Source: JBGAKG01 sp044224495
Lineage (GTDB): Bacteria; Myxococcota_A; Polyangia; Polyangiales; Polyangiaceae
Length of the DNA stretch: 64,000 nucleotides
Direction: 5' to 3'
Assembly: GCA_044224495.1 (NCBI GenBank)
Contig: JBGAKG010000021.1
Location: 1-64,000, forward strand
Below the pieces are notes generated by a model, which was given only the letters and a program-made list of their open reading frames with translations, did no database searches and was not told where the DNA came from. The position numbers and the translations under genes are program-made. This document shows positions 1 to 8,487 of the stretch, piece after piece. How positions within the stretch are numbered: the stretch's first letter is position 1; each line of letters starts with the position of its first letter.

Positions 1-43
1 ACCTTTCGCGCCAACCGTGCGGAACGACTTGGGTGCGGTCTCG

Positions 44-105
44 AAAGGTTGACAAGGTTGACACCGTCCCCCGGCCCAAAGGTTGACAAGGTTGACACCG
101 TCCCC
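44..105. repeat. Two-copy 28-bp direct repeat
   Basis: A 28-bp unit occurs at 44-71 and again at 78-105, identical in both copies and separated by 6 bases. Each copy itself contains AAGGTTGAC twice in a row, followed by ACCGTCCCC. It lies beyond the stop codon of the leftward protease gene, so it is in that gene's 3' region. It resembles the short intergenic repeats (REP-like) scattered through large GC-rich genomes. I infer that from its form only; a genome-wide copy count would settle it. Confidence 0.8.
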
Positions 106-131
106 GGGCGCCTGCGACCCGGGCGCCTGCG
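103..131. repeat. 14-bp direct repeat abutting a stop codon
   Basis: CCCGGGCGCCTGCG occurs at 103-116 and 118-131, one base apart. The second copy touches the TAG stop (132-134, read on the minus strand) of the protease gene. The unit begins with the palindrome CCCGGG and contains GGCGCC, so each copy is partly self-complementary. No T-run follows, so I do not call it an intrinsic terminator. Confidence 0.75.
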
Positions 132-749
132 CTATCCCGCCACGTTGGCCTGCGCCTTCGACGCGAGGAGCCGTGCCGCTCCCGCCTTGATCCGTGCCTT
201 CTGCGCGTCGTCCAGGAAGACGAGCTCGTCTTCGCGGTCGTAGCTCATCAGGTTGTTCTTCGTCGCCGAGTGCTCGGGGATGCCGAAGAAGTGCCCGAGC
301 TCGTGGGCGAGCGACGAGTCGCGCGCCCCGCGCGTGAGGATGATGTACCGGCGGAGCGGCGCAATCCGCGAGTCCCACGTGACGCCGAGTCGGTAGACGT
401 CCTTCACCTCGGCGTCGCGCAGCGCGTCGACGAGGAAGACGTTGATGCGCTGCACGCGGACGAGCGGCGCGAGGGCATCGCGCGCGGCGGTGCTCTCGAT
501 CCGATCGAAGCGCGTGTCGAGCGGGACGGTCGCGTCGACCGCGAGATCGAACCCCAGCGGGCGGTAGATGGATTGCGCGAGCGAGACCGACCGCGCGAGC
601 TCGTGCGCGAAGCCGTGGCTCTCGTCCGGGGGCGTGGGCCGGTGGAGCACGAGCCCGAAGACCGGCGGTGCGTCCGCGCGCGCCAGCCGCTCCACGCCCC
701 CGACGAGGGCGGCTGCGCCGAACGCGAACGCGCGCCGTCCGAGCTTCAC
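132..749 (-). CDS. Metzincin-like zinc metalloprotease, secreted
   Basis: Predicted 205-residue exported protein. The N-terminus carries a basic stretch (GRRAFAFG) and a hydrophobic run ending near ARADA, which looks like a signal peptide, perhaps Tat-type. The core is HELGHFFGIPEH at about residues 149-160, followed by NNLMSY, a Met-turn. This is the metzincin layout, but the third His sits one residue later than in the HExxHxxGxxH consensus, because E occupies the expected ligand position. The GTG start at 749 overlaps the upstream stop as GTGA, implying translational coupling to the SecD-head lipoprotein. It is probably a small extracellular or periplasmic peptidase; substrate unknown. Activity is uncertain because of the shifted ligand. 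Confidence 0.75.
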   Translation of the reverse strand: MKLGRRAFAFGAAALVGGVERLARADAPPVFGLVLHRPTPPDESHGFAHELARSVSLAQSIYRPLGFDLAVDATVPLDTRFDRIESTAARDALAPLVRVQRINVFLVDALRDAEVKDVYRLGVTWDSRIAPLRRYIILTRGARDSSLAHELGHFFGIPEHSATKNNLMSYDREDELVFLDDAQKARIKAGAARLLASKAQANVAG

Positions 750-1420
750 GGGGCACCCCCGAATCCGCCCGCAAGGCGCCCGGCTTCGGCGGCATCGTGC
801 TCGTGGCTGCCTCCGAGCGTGATCATCAGCGTGCCGCCGCCGATCTTCGACCGGATGACGGGGGCCGACTGCACGACGTCGTCGACGACGATCGCCAGCC
901 GCCCGCCCACGTGACTCGCGGTGTAGCTCTCGAAGCGGGACGCGGCGCTCGGGTCGAGCGTGACCGACACGGACCAGGTTCCCCGGTCCGTGTCTTCGAC
1001 CGCCTTGGCGCCGACGACGTCGCGCTCCGTCAGGATCGTCGATATGCGCACCAGGTAGGAGCGGACCGCGGGTGCCCCCTCGCTGTCCTGAACCGGGCCG
1101 TACGCGAACCGGACGTCGGGTCCGGTCGGGACCACGCCGAGGGCGGCGCGGAGGTCGCGCTCGGCGTTGCGCGGATCGGTCCCCGGCGCGAACGAGAGCT
1201 CGGCGTACTTTCCCGTCGTCGCCGGCATTCCCACGGACTCGTCGCGGAGCACCGCCGGGGCGAGCGGCCGGTAGATCACGAAGGGGTGAACGTCGTCCGC
1301 GACCTCGCGGATCTCGAGCTTGGGCTTCGGACCCGTCGCGACCGGGTGCTTCTTGCACGCGCCGCTCGAGAGCGCGGCAAGCGCGAGCACCACCGGGACT
1401 GCCGGACCGAGCCTTCGCAC
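746..1420 (-). CDS. Lipoprotein with SecD head-type (P1) domain
   Basis: Predicted 224-residue lipoprotein with a GTG start; the signal peptide ends at SSGAC, so Cys22 would be lipidated. The C-terminal half reads VVDDVVQSAPVI then KIGGGTLMITLGG, the pattern of the SecD P1 head subdomain, where a beta-strand hairpin precedes an I-x-G-G turn. There are no SecD transmembrane segments, so this is a free-standing periplasmic head domain, not a translocase subunit. It lies 7 bases after the ChaN-like gene and overlaps the protease start, so the three look like one operon. Stand-alone copies of this domain occur as lipoproteins in Myxococcota; their role is not established. Confidence 0.75.
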   Translation of the reverse strand: MRRLGPAVPVVLALAALSSGACKKHPVATGPKPKLEIREVADDVHPFVIYRPLAPAVLRDESVGMPATTGKYAELSFAPGTDPRNAERDLRAALGVVPTGPDVRFAYGPVQDSEGAPAVRSYLVRISTILTERDVVGAKAVEDTDRGTWSVSVTLDPSAASRFESYTASHVGGRLAIVVDDVVQSAPVIRSKIGGGTLMITLGGSHEHDAAEAGRLAGGFGGAP

Positions 1421-1427
1421 GATCGTT

Positions 1428-2360
1428 CTACGGAACCGGCGGCGCGGGGCTTCCTTGGGTGGTCGCGGCCAGGATCACGAAGCCGTGCGGGCGTGGCCGA
1501 AACATCGTCACCTTGGCGCTCGGTCCGAGCGCCTTCCAGGCGCCGTACCACTCGAGCTTCTTCCAGTTGTCGCTCTCGGTGACGAACTCGGGGACGAAGA
1601 AGTCGACCTCGGCGTACCTGCCGCCGACGTAGGCGGAGAGCTCGATCCCGAAGGCGTACGGCGCGAGATCGGCGACGGGCGCGAGGTCGTTGTGGAGCGC
1701 GCCGCCGTAGGTGAAGACGATCTTCTTGGCGTCGGCGTCGCTCTTGGCGTCCCGATCGACGAGCTGCTTCACCTTGCCCACCGTGAGGCGCCGGATGAGC
1801 GAGAGGCTCGCGACGATCGGCTCGCCCGAGTCGGCGACCTGCGAGAGGTCGTCGCAGGTCGGGCGCAGGAGATCGGGGACGATGCCCAGCGCGCGCGCCT
1901 TCGTTCCGAGCGTCACGTACTCGTTCTGGTCCGTCGCCGCTTGCTTCTGGGTGACGACCTGCTGCTGTTGCTTCACCTCGGCCGTCGCCTTCTGACAACC
2001 CGTCGGCGGTTGCATCAGCTCGACGAGGATGTCCGAGGCGCGCCCGCCCAGCGTCGGCAGCACCTCCTCGGTGAAGCGCTTCGTCGACGACGCCACCGTC
2101 GCCCCTTTGGGCGCGTGCGCTTCGCCGACGGCGACGATCCGCGGGTCCTCGTCGAGGACCGTGGCGAACGCGTCCTCGAGCTTGGCGAACTGAAGGCAGC
2201 CGAGCTCACCGCACGCGGTCGCCCCGTGCGGGAGCGGAGCGGCGGGGGCCGCGCTGGCGCTGGCGCTCGCGCTGATCGCGCTGGTTCCTGGCGTGGGCGT
2301 CGCGGTGTGCTTGTCGCACGCGGCGAGGACGAGAAGCGTGACGACGAAGGCGCGGCGCAT
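1428..2360 (-). CDS. ChaN/EreA-like lipoprotein
   Basis: Predicted 310-residue lipoprotein (signal peptide ends at LVLAAC, Cys15) with a Ser/Ala-rich linker. The fold signature is DPRIVAVGEAHAPKG at residues 72-86, matching the GExH motif of ChaN/erythromycin-esterase-like and TraB-type domains, and a later GGALHNDLAPV that resembles their second His site. A QQQQ-containing helical insert lies between the two. ChaN-type lipoproteins bind haem or act as unusual peptidases; which applies here cannot be told. First gene of a three-gene leftward operon, divergent from the phosphoesterase gene with 43 bases between starts. A distant relative lies at 52222-53610. Confidence 0.6.
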   Translation of the reverse strand: MRRAFVVTLLVLAACDKHTATPTPGTSAISASASASAAPAAPLPHGATACGELGCLQFAKLEDAFATVLDEDPRIVAVGEAHAPKGATVASSTKRFTEEVLPTLGGRASDILVELMQPPTGCQKATAEVKQQQQVVTQKQAATDQNEYVTLGTKARALGIVPDLLRPTCDDLSQVADSGEPIVASLSLIRRLTVGKVKQLVDRDAKSDADAKKIVFTYGGALHNDLAPVADLAPYAFGIELSAYVGGRYAEVDFFVPEFVTESDNWKKLEWYGAWKALGPSAKVTMFRPRPHGFVILAATTQGSPAPPVP

Positions 2361-2403
2361 GGATGAGCGTCGAGCCTATCACGCATGCTATGAACCTTCG
2401 TTC

Positions 2404-3572
2404 ATGCGCACCTTGGCGCTCGGCGACTTGCACTTGTCCTCCCACACGCCCGCGGCCGTCGAGCGTGACGTGGCCGCCCTCGTGGCGGCGAACCCGGGCA
2501 CGCGAATCGTGTTCGTCGGGGACTTGTTCGATCTCTCGGCGGAGACGCCGCGCGTCGCCTCGGAGCGCGCGATCGAGGAGGGCTTCGCGAAGAGCCCGCT
2601 CCTTCGCCGCGCGCTCGCCGAGCACCTCGATCGCGGCGGCGAGCTCGCGTTCGTCGCCGGCAACCACGATCCCGAGCTCGGCGGGGAGGGCTCTCGCGTT
2701 CGCATCGCCGCGGCGCTCGGCGTCGGAGCGGCGTCGCGCGCGCGGATCACGACCACGCCCTGGTTCCTCCGCGAGGGCGGGCTCCACATCGAGCACGGTC
2801 ACCTCTACGATCCCGACAACGCTCCCGCGCATCCGCTCGTCGCGCCGCGCGGCAGTCTGGGCGTCCACTTCGTCGAAGAGTTCATCGCCCCGACCGGTGC
2901 GTTCGCGTACCTCAACAAGAACGACGGTACGCCGCTCGAGACGTTCCTGAGCGCGTTCAAGCTCTACGGGCTCCGCGGCCCCTACGTGGTCTATCGCTAC
3001 TTCCACGCTGCGGGGCTCGCGCTCATGAAGGCGGGCCCGCGCTTTCCGGGCCACGAGGAGATCGAGCGCGGGGACGGGCTCCTCGATGCGTTCCTCGCCG
3101 GGGCGGGCGCGGATCGCGCCCTCGCCGAGGCGCTGCTCGAGCTCGGCGCCGAGCCGACGATGGCTTCGCTCCGCGGCACGATCGCGCGGCTCTACCTCGA
3201 TCGCGTCGCCGGCACGATCGCCGTGACGAGCGGGCTCGGGCTCGCCGTGTCGGGGAGGCTCCGCGCCGGGGCGGCGCTCGCCGGCGTCGGCGCGCTCGCG
3301 CTCGCCACGAGCTGGTCGCTCGGCCACGACCGTTACGGCGGGCACGTCCACGCGCGCTTGGCCGATGCCGCGAAGCGCCTCGCCGACGTGACGTCCGCGA
3401 AGCTCGTGGTCTTCGGGCACGCGCACGTCGCGGGCGAGCACGAGGGCTACGCCAATACCGGGAGCTTCGCGTTTCCCCGCGCGGAGCCGGGGCGACCGTA
3501 CGTCGAGATCGTCGGCTCGGGGGCGGCCCCGCGCGCGGAGCGGCGCTTCCACCGCGCCGAGGGCGCGCGCGG

Positions 3573-3597
<25 letters not shown>
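2404..3597 (+). CDS. Calcineurin-like metallophosphoesterase
   Basis: 397 residues. All metal-binding blocks of the family are visible: GDLHL at the extreme N-terminus (D8, H10), GDLFD (39-43), GNHD (about 86-89), an internal HGHLYD, and GHAH near residue 338. The spacing resembles LpxH-like UDP-diacylglucosamine hydrolases, but a hydrophobic segment around residues 265-305 suggests membrane association, which LpxH lacks. Start at 2404 was chosen because the phosphoesterase fold begins immediately after it; in-frame starts back to 2293 would add an unrelated leader running into the divergent gene. The 3' end overlaps the convergent dioxygenase gene by 25 bases. Substrate unknown. Confidence 0.85.
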
Positions 3598-4691
<1,094 letters not shown>

Positions 4692-4698
4692 CGAACGC

Positions 4699-5586
4699 TC
4701 ACTTGATGAAGAGGAGGCCGGGCTGCAACACGTTGACGATGTGCCCGAGGCCACCCGTGTTCCCGCAGTCCGTCGCGGGGAAGTAGAGATCGATTCCGCC
4801 CGGTTTCAAACCGAAGATTTGGGCGGTGCTGTTGACGTCGCGGAAGAAGAAGGCGTCGCCGCGATCGGTGTAACCGACGGTGCCCAGCATCGCCGGGCTC
4901 GCGGTACCGAGGCAGCCCCCCGCGACGTAGGTGCTGGACTGGAGGGTGGTCGCCGAGTTGTTCAGGGCCAGGAAGTTCACCGGCATCTTGAGCCGGTAGA
5001 TGGCACCGCCGCCGATGAACGACTTCGTCCCGACGAGCCGCACGCCGAGGAGAACCTCGTTCACGGCGAGCCCGTACTGATCCAAGCCGAGCGAGTACGG
5101 CGCCCCGTCGTTGCTCAGGCTCCCGCTCGACTTCTTCCAGCCGAAGTTGCTGCCCGTTCCCCCGAGGACGGCTCCGCCGGCGAGCAGCCAACCGCCGCCG
5201 GCCGTCGTCATGTCGCAGTAAGCGTCGAACTCGGCGTTCTTCTTCACGCTGTGGAGTGGGTACGTACCGTCCTTCGCGGCCGGGACCTGGGTGTGGAGCT
5301 CGTCGCACGTCGTCCAGAAGTCGCACTTCCCGTTCGTGCAGCGGCGCCCCGGGCAGACGTTCGGATCGCAGCCCGCGTCGGGCGTGGCGTCGGGTGGTCC
5401 CGCGTCGGGCGGGGGTGAGCCATCGCTCGTGGCGTCCGGCGTGGCGTCGGCGCCGGTGTCGAGCGCGTCGGCGTCGGGGAGGAAGGTGGCGTCTTCCCCA
5501 CCGCCCGCGTCGTGCAGCTGCCCGGCGTTCTCCAGCCCGCAGGCGACCGTGAATGCGAGCAGCAGGGTGCCGAGCCAGCGGTGCAT
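4699..5586 (-). CDS. Lipoprotein with fibrinogen C-terminal-like domain
   Basis: 295 residues. The N-terminus is a lipoprotein signal ending at TVAC, followed by an Asp/Ala/Pro-rich spacer (about residues 25-75) of the kind that holds domains away from the outer membrane. A short Cys-rich piece (CDPNVCPGRRC) precedes a domain that opens with CDELH, GTYPL and AYCDMTTAGGGWLL. The last is the hallmark of fibrinogen-related and intelectin-like domains, where YCDM.T.GGGW starts the fold. Probably a surface adhesin or glycan binder; ligand unknown. Only 7 bases separate it from the dioxygenase start downstream, so co-transcription is possible although no functional link is apparent. Confidence 0.75.
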   Translation of the reverse strand: MHRWLGTLLLAFTVACGLENAGQLHDAGGGEDATFLPDADALDTGADATPDATSDGSPPPDAGPPDATPDAGCDPNVCPGRRCTNGKCDFWTTCDELHTQVPAAKDGTYPLHSVKKNAEFDAYCDMTTAGGGWLLAGGAVLGGTGSNFGWKKSSGSLSNDGAPYSLGLDQYGLAVNEVLLGVRLVGTKSFIGGGAIYRLKMPVNFLALNNSATTLQSSTYVAGGCLGTASPAMLGTVGYTDRGDAFFFRDVNSTAQIFGLKPGGIDLYFPATDCGNTGGLGHIVNVLQPGLLFIK

Positions 5587-5617
5587 CGGAGGATCATGGT
5601 AGCGTGGAGCCGTCCGC

Positions 5618-6478
5618 TTGAGCAGCGTTCGCATCGCGTCGTGGAATTGCTTCGGAGCCGCACAGAGCGCGCGCGCCTTTCTGCTGCGCGAAGGCGCTCC
5701 GGATCCGCATCGTTTCCACCACCCCGACGTCGCGTCGGCGCTGACGGACGCCGACGTCGTCTGCCTGCAGGAGCTCTGGGTCCGTGATGCCGAGGCGCTC
5801 TTCCACCGGCTCCCCCACGCGCACAAGGCCAAGGACCACAACCGGACCGAGTGGTGGCCGCTGACGATCGGGGGCTCGGGGCTCGGGATCGCCTCGCGTC
5901 ATCGGATCGTCGCGCACGGGGTGCGTGCGTTCTCGCGGCCGCATGCCGGCGCCGAACGGTTCGCACGGAAGGGGATGCTCCATGCCCGGATCGAGGCGCA
6001 CGGCGCGGAGTTCGATCTGGTGACGACCCACCTCCAGTCGGGGACGTCGCCCGCGTCGCGCTCGGTACGGGCACGCCACGCGCGCGAGCTCGCCGCGTTC
6101 GTGCGCGAGGTCGGCGACCCGTCGCGCGCGCTCGTCGTCTGTGGCGACTTCAACATCGATGGGCTCCGCGCGTCGCGAGCCGACGAGTACGCGGTCCTCC
6201 GCGACGCGCTGTCGGGCCTCGAGGATCTCGGCGCCGACGAGGACGTCCCGACGTATCACCCGCACCCGGAGCACAACCTGCTCGCGCATCGCTTCGACCG
6301 GGGCGCTCCCGCGCAGCGGATCGACTACGTCTTCTTCCGCGCGCCGGCGGCGGGCGCCGTGGCGACGCATGCCTTCCGGCGCTCGCTCGATGCCGCCCTC
6401 GATCACGGCACTCGCGAGACGCACCCGAGCGACCACTTCGCGCTCGTCTTCGACCTCCGGCTCGGCGCCGGGCGCTGA
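5618..6478 (+). CDS. Endonuclease/exonuclease/phosphatase (EEP) family protein
   Basis: 286 residues. It carries the whole EEP motif series in order: ASWNCFG at the N-terminus, CLQELW (metal-binding Glu), THLQSG, GDFNID, RIDYVFF, and HPSDHFALV with the catalytic His at the C-terminus. The family includes DNase I, sphingomyelinases and inositol phosphatases; the lack of a signal peptide argues for a cytosolic role. An in-frame TAG at 5600 leaves TTG at 5618 as the first usable start, giving a protein that begins exactly at the EEP strand. It is divergent from the fibrinogen-domain lipoprotein with 31 bases between starts. Substrate not assigned. Confidence 0.85.
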   Translation: MSSVRIASWNCFGAAQSARAFLLREGAPDPHRFHHPDVASALTDADVVCLQELWVRDAEALFHRLPHAHKAKDHNRTEWWPLTIGGSGLGIASRHRIVAHGVRAFSRPHAGAERFARKGMLHARIEAHGAEFDLVTTHLQSGTSPASRSVRARHARELAAFVREVGDPSRALVVCGDFNIDGLRASRADEYAVLRDALSGLEDLGADEDVPTYHPHPEHNLLAHRFDRGAPAQRIDYVFFRAPAAGAVATHAFRRSLDAALDHGTRETHPSDHFALVFDLRLGAGR

Positions 6479-6481
6479 GCC

Positions 6482-7474
6482 TCACTTCAGCAGGAAGTCG
6501 ACCGCGACGTCGTCGAACGCGGACTGGAAGCTCCCCGGTCCCGCCTGGACGCTGCCGATCGCGAGGACGGGGTTCTTCACCCACGCCGGATCCAAGAGCT
6601 CGCCCCCGAGGATCTCGCAGACCTTGGTCCCGATGCCGAGCGGCGGGATCAGCACGATGACGAGCGGATTGGTGCCGACCGCGGCGTCCGGATCGGCGTC
6701 GCCCAGGTTGATCACGGGGCCCTGCTGACAGGTCACGTTGCCGACCTCGATCGAGTTGCGCGGCGCGATCACGATCGTGAACGGGAAGAAGATCGGCTGC
6801 GGCGCGACGAGGCGGTTGTTGGAGAACTGGAGCCCCTGCGCCAGCGTCGCGTTCGCGAGATCGTTCACGTGGAGCGCGTAGCCGACGTAGCCGCCCTCCT
6901 CGGTGAGCAGGATCCCGACGCCGTTCGCCCCGTTGGCCGAGACGAGCTCGACGAGCCCGATCGCCTCGCGGATCCCGGAGTCCTTGATCGGGAGCGAGCC
7001 GTCCAGCGGATCCAGCAGGTCCACCCGCACCTGAAGGGTGACCTTCACGCCGACGATCGTCTCCGGGTGGAGCTTCGGCCCGTCGATCTGGACCCACGCG
7101 CCGGCGAGGGCGCCTTGACTCTTCGCGTCGGTGCGGGTGAGGAGGGCGTTCGGTGGCGACGGCGGCAGCACCGTGGTCGGATCGAGCCGCACGGAGCCAT
7201 TGAACTCGGTCGGGGACGGCGGGAACCCGACCTCGTTGGTCCAACGGAACTTGAGCTCGTTGGCGTTCTTGTACGAGTCGAAGTCCTCGCAGAAGTCGTG
7301 CGGGTGGCAGGAGCAGAAGCCGCCATCGCACGGACCGGTGCTCTCGCTGGGCGCGTCCGTCGAGGCATCGCTCGCGCGGAGCGTCCGCTCGTCGAGACCG
7401 AGGAGCGCGCTGCACGCGACCGCCCCGACGGCGAGGAGCGCCGAGGCGGCGACGGCCAACGAGCGCGCGCGCAT
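6482..7474 (-). CDS. Lipoprotein of unknown function, kinase-operon member
   Basis: 330 residues. The signal peptide ends at AVAC, followed by a short Asp/Ser/Ala spacer and a Cys-rich segment (CDGGFCSCHPHDFCEDF). The remainder is rich in beta-strand and reads like a concanavalin/laminin-G type sandwich, for example FRWTNEVGFPP and a long run of alternating hydrophobic residues, but I cannot assign a family. The ATG at 7474 shares one base with the stop of the TPR-PEGA gene upstream, so translation is coupled. It ends 3 bases from the convergent EEP-family gene. Probably an outer-membrane lipoprotein working with the kinase and PEGA protein. Confidence 0.65.
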   Translation of the reverse strand: MRARSLAVAASALLAVGAVACSALLGLDERTLRASDASTDAPSESTGPCDGGFCSCHPHDFCEDFDSYKNANELKFRWTNEVGFPPSPTEFNGSVRLDPTTVLPPSPPNALLTRTDAKSQGALAGAWVQIDGPKLHPETIVGVKVTLQVRVDLLDPLDGSLPIKDSGIREAIGLVELVSANGANGVGILLTEEGGYVGYALHVNDLANATLAQGLQFSNNRLVAPQPIFFPFTIVIAPRNSIEVGNVTCQQGPVINLGDADPDAAVGTNPLVIVLIPPLGIGTKVCEILGGELLDPAWVKNPVLAIGSVQAGPGSFQSAFDDVAVDFLLK

Positions 7475-8487
7475 CAGAACGCACCCCCGAGCGCGGCGCC
7501 CCAGCCGGACGACGCGGGCGCCAGGAAGACCCCCGTGCGGTGCACCGACGACGAAGGCGCGGTGAGCCACACGACCAACCCGACGGCCGTCGCCACGGCA
7601 CCCGCGACGAACGTCCACGTGCTCACCCGCGCGAACGTCAGCGCCTCGTTCGTCGCGTCGATCCCCGCCGGCGTCGGGCACGTGGTCTTGTCGCAGCCCG
7701 CGTCCGACGCGGCGCCGTTGCGCCCGATCGCGAACGCGCCGAACACCGCGCCGACGGCGACGGTGGTGAGCCCGAGCGACGTGACGACGATCCCTGCGAT
7801 GCGTTGCCCGTTGCTCGGGGCCGGTGCCGGCGGCGGCGCGGGTGGCGGAGCGACGATGACGGGTGGCGGTGGCGGCGGCGGCTCGACGACCGGGGGAGGC
7901 GTCGGCTCCGGCGGCGGGAGCTTCTCCAGCGTCGGCACGACGACCGGCGCGGTCTCCCGCGTTGCATCGACGGTGACGGTCGCGGTCTTGTAGCCCGGCG
8001 CGCGGATCTCGATTTTGTGCGTGCCGGGGTCGACCGGAAGCGCCGTCGCCCACATCGGCTCGCGCAGCTCGTCGCCGTCGCGGAACACCTGCAGGCCGGG
8101 GACGCGCGCGGCATCGGGGACGTCGATGCGGAGCGTCGCGAGGCGCTTCTCGATCTCGGCGGCGCGCCGCCGCGCGTACTTCGCGCGATCGGTCTGCCCT
8201 TCGCGCGAGGCGATGGCATCGGCCTGGCGGAACGTCGCCCAGCTCAGCGCGAGCTGGTTGTTCTTGTCGTAGCAATCGCCGAGGTTGAGGAGCGTACCGA
8301 CGCCGGGATCGAGCCGCTGGCTCTCGGCGAGCTTCGGGCACGCCTCTGCGTATTTTCCCTCCGCCATGAGCTGCCGCCCGCGGTCGAACAGCGCCTCGGC
8401 GGTGACCGCGTCGGACTGCGCCCACGCCGCGCTGGGTAGCGCACCGAGCGCGACGAACGCGACGACGACGATGGGCGACGACCTCAT
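7474..8487 (-). CDS. TPR-PEGA domain membrane protein
   Basis: 337 residues. A cleavable signal peptide (ending at AWAQS) leads into a tetratricopeptide-like region with ALFDRGRQLMAEGKYAEAC and LLNLGDCYDKNNQ. A PEGA-type beta domain follows (about residues 120-165, with PGTHKIEIRAPGYKTATVTV), then a Pro-rich linker and two C-terminal hydrophobic segments. This architecture is common in myxobacterial operons with Ser/Thr kinases, where it is thought to act at the envelope. Start and stop overlap both neighbours (ATGA with the kinase, one shared base with the lipoprotein), so the three are translated as a unit. Confidence 0.8.
   Translation of the reverse strand: MRSSPIVVVAFVALGALPSAAWAQSDAVTAEALFDRGRQLMAEGKYAEACPKLAESQRLDPGVGTLLNLGDCYDKNNQLALSWATFRQADAIASREGQTDRAKYARRRAAEIEKRLATLRIDVPDAARVPGLQVFRDGDELREPMWATALPVDPGTHKIEIRAPGYKTATVTVDATRETAPVVVPTLEKLPPPEPTPPPVVEPPPPPPPVIVAPPPAPPPAPAPSNGQRIAGIVVTSLGLTTVAVGAVFGAFAIGRNGAASDAGCDKTTCPTPAGIDATNEALTFARVSTWTFVAGAVATAVGLVVWLTAPSSSVHRTGVFLAPASSGWGAALGGAF

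Noticed and set aside
44..105. CRISPR-like repeat pair
   Set aside because: Only two copies with a 6-base spacer, far shorter than CRISPR spacers, and no cas genes in the window.
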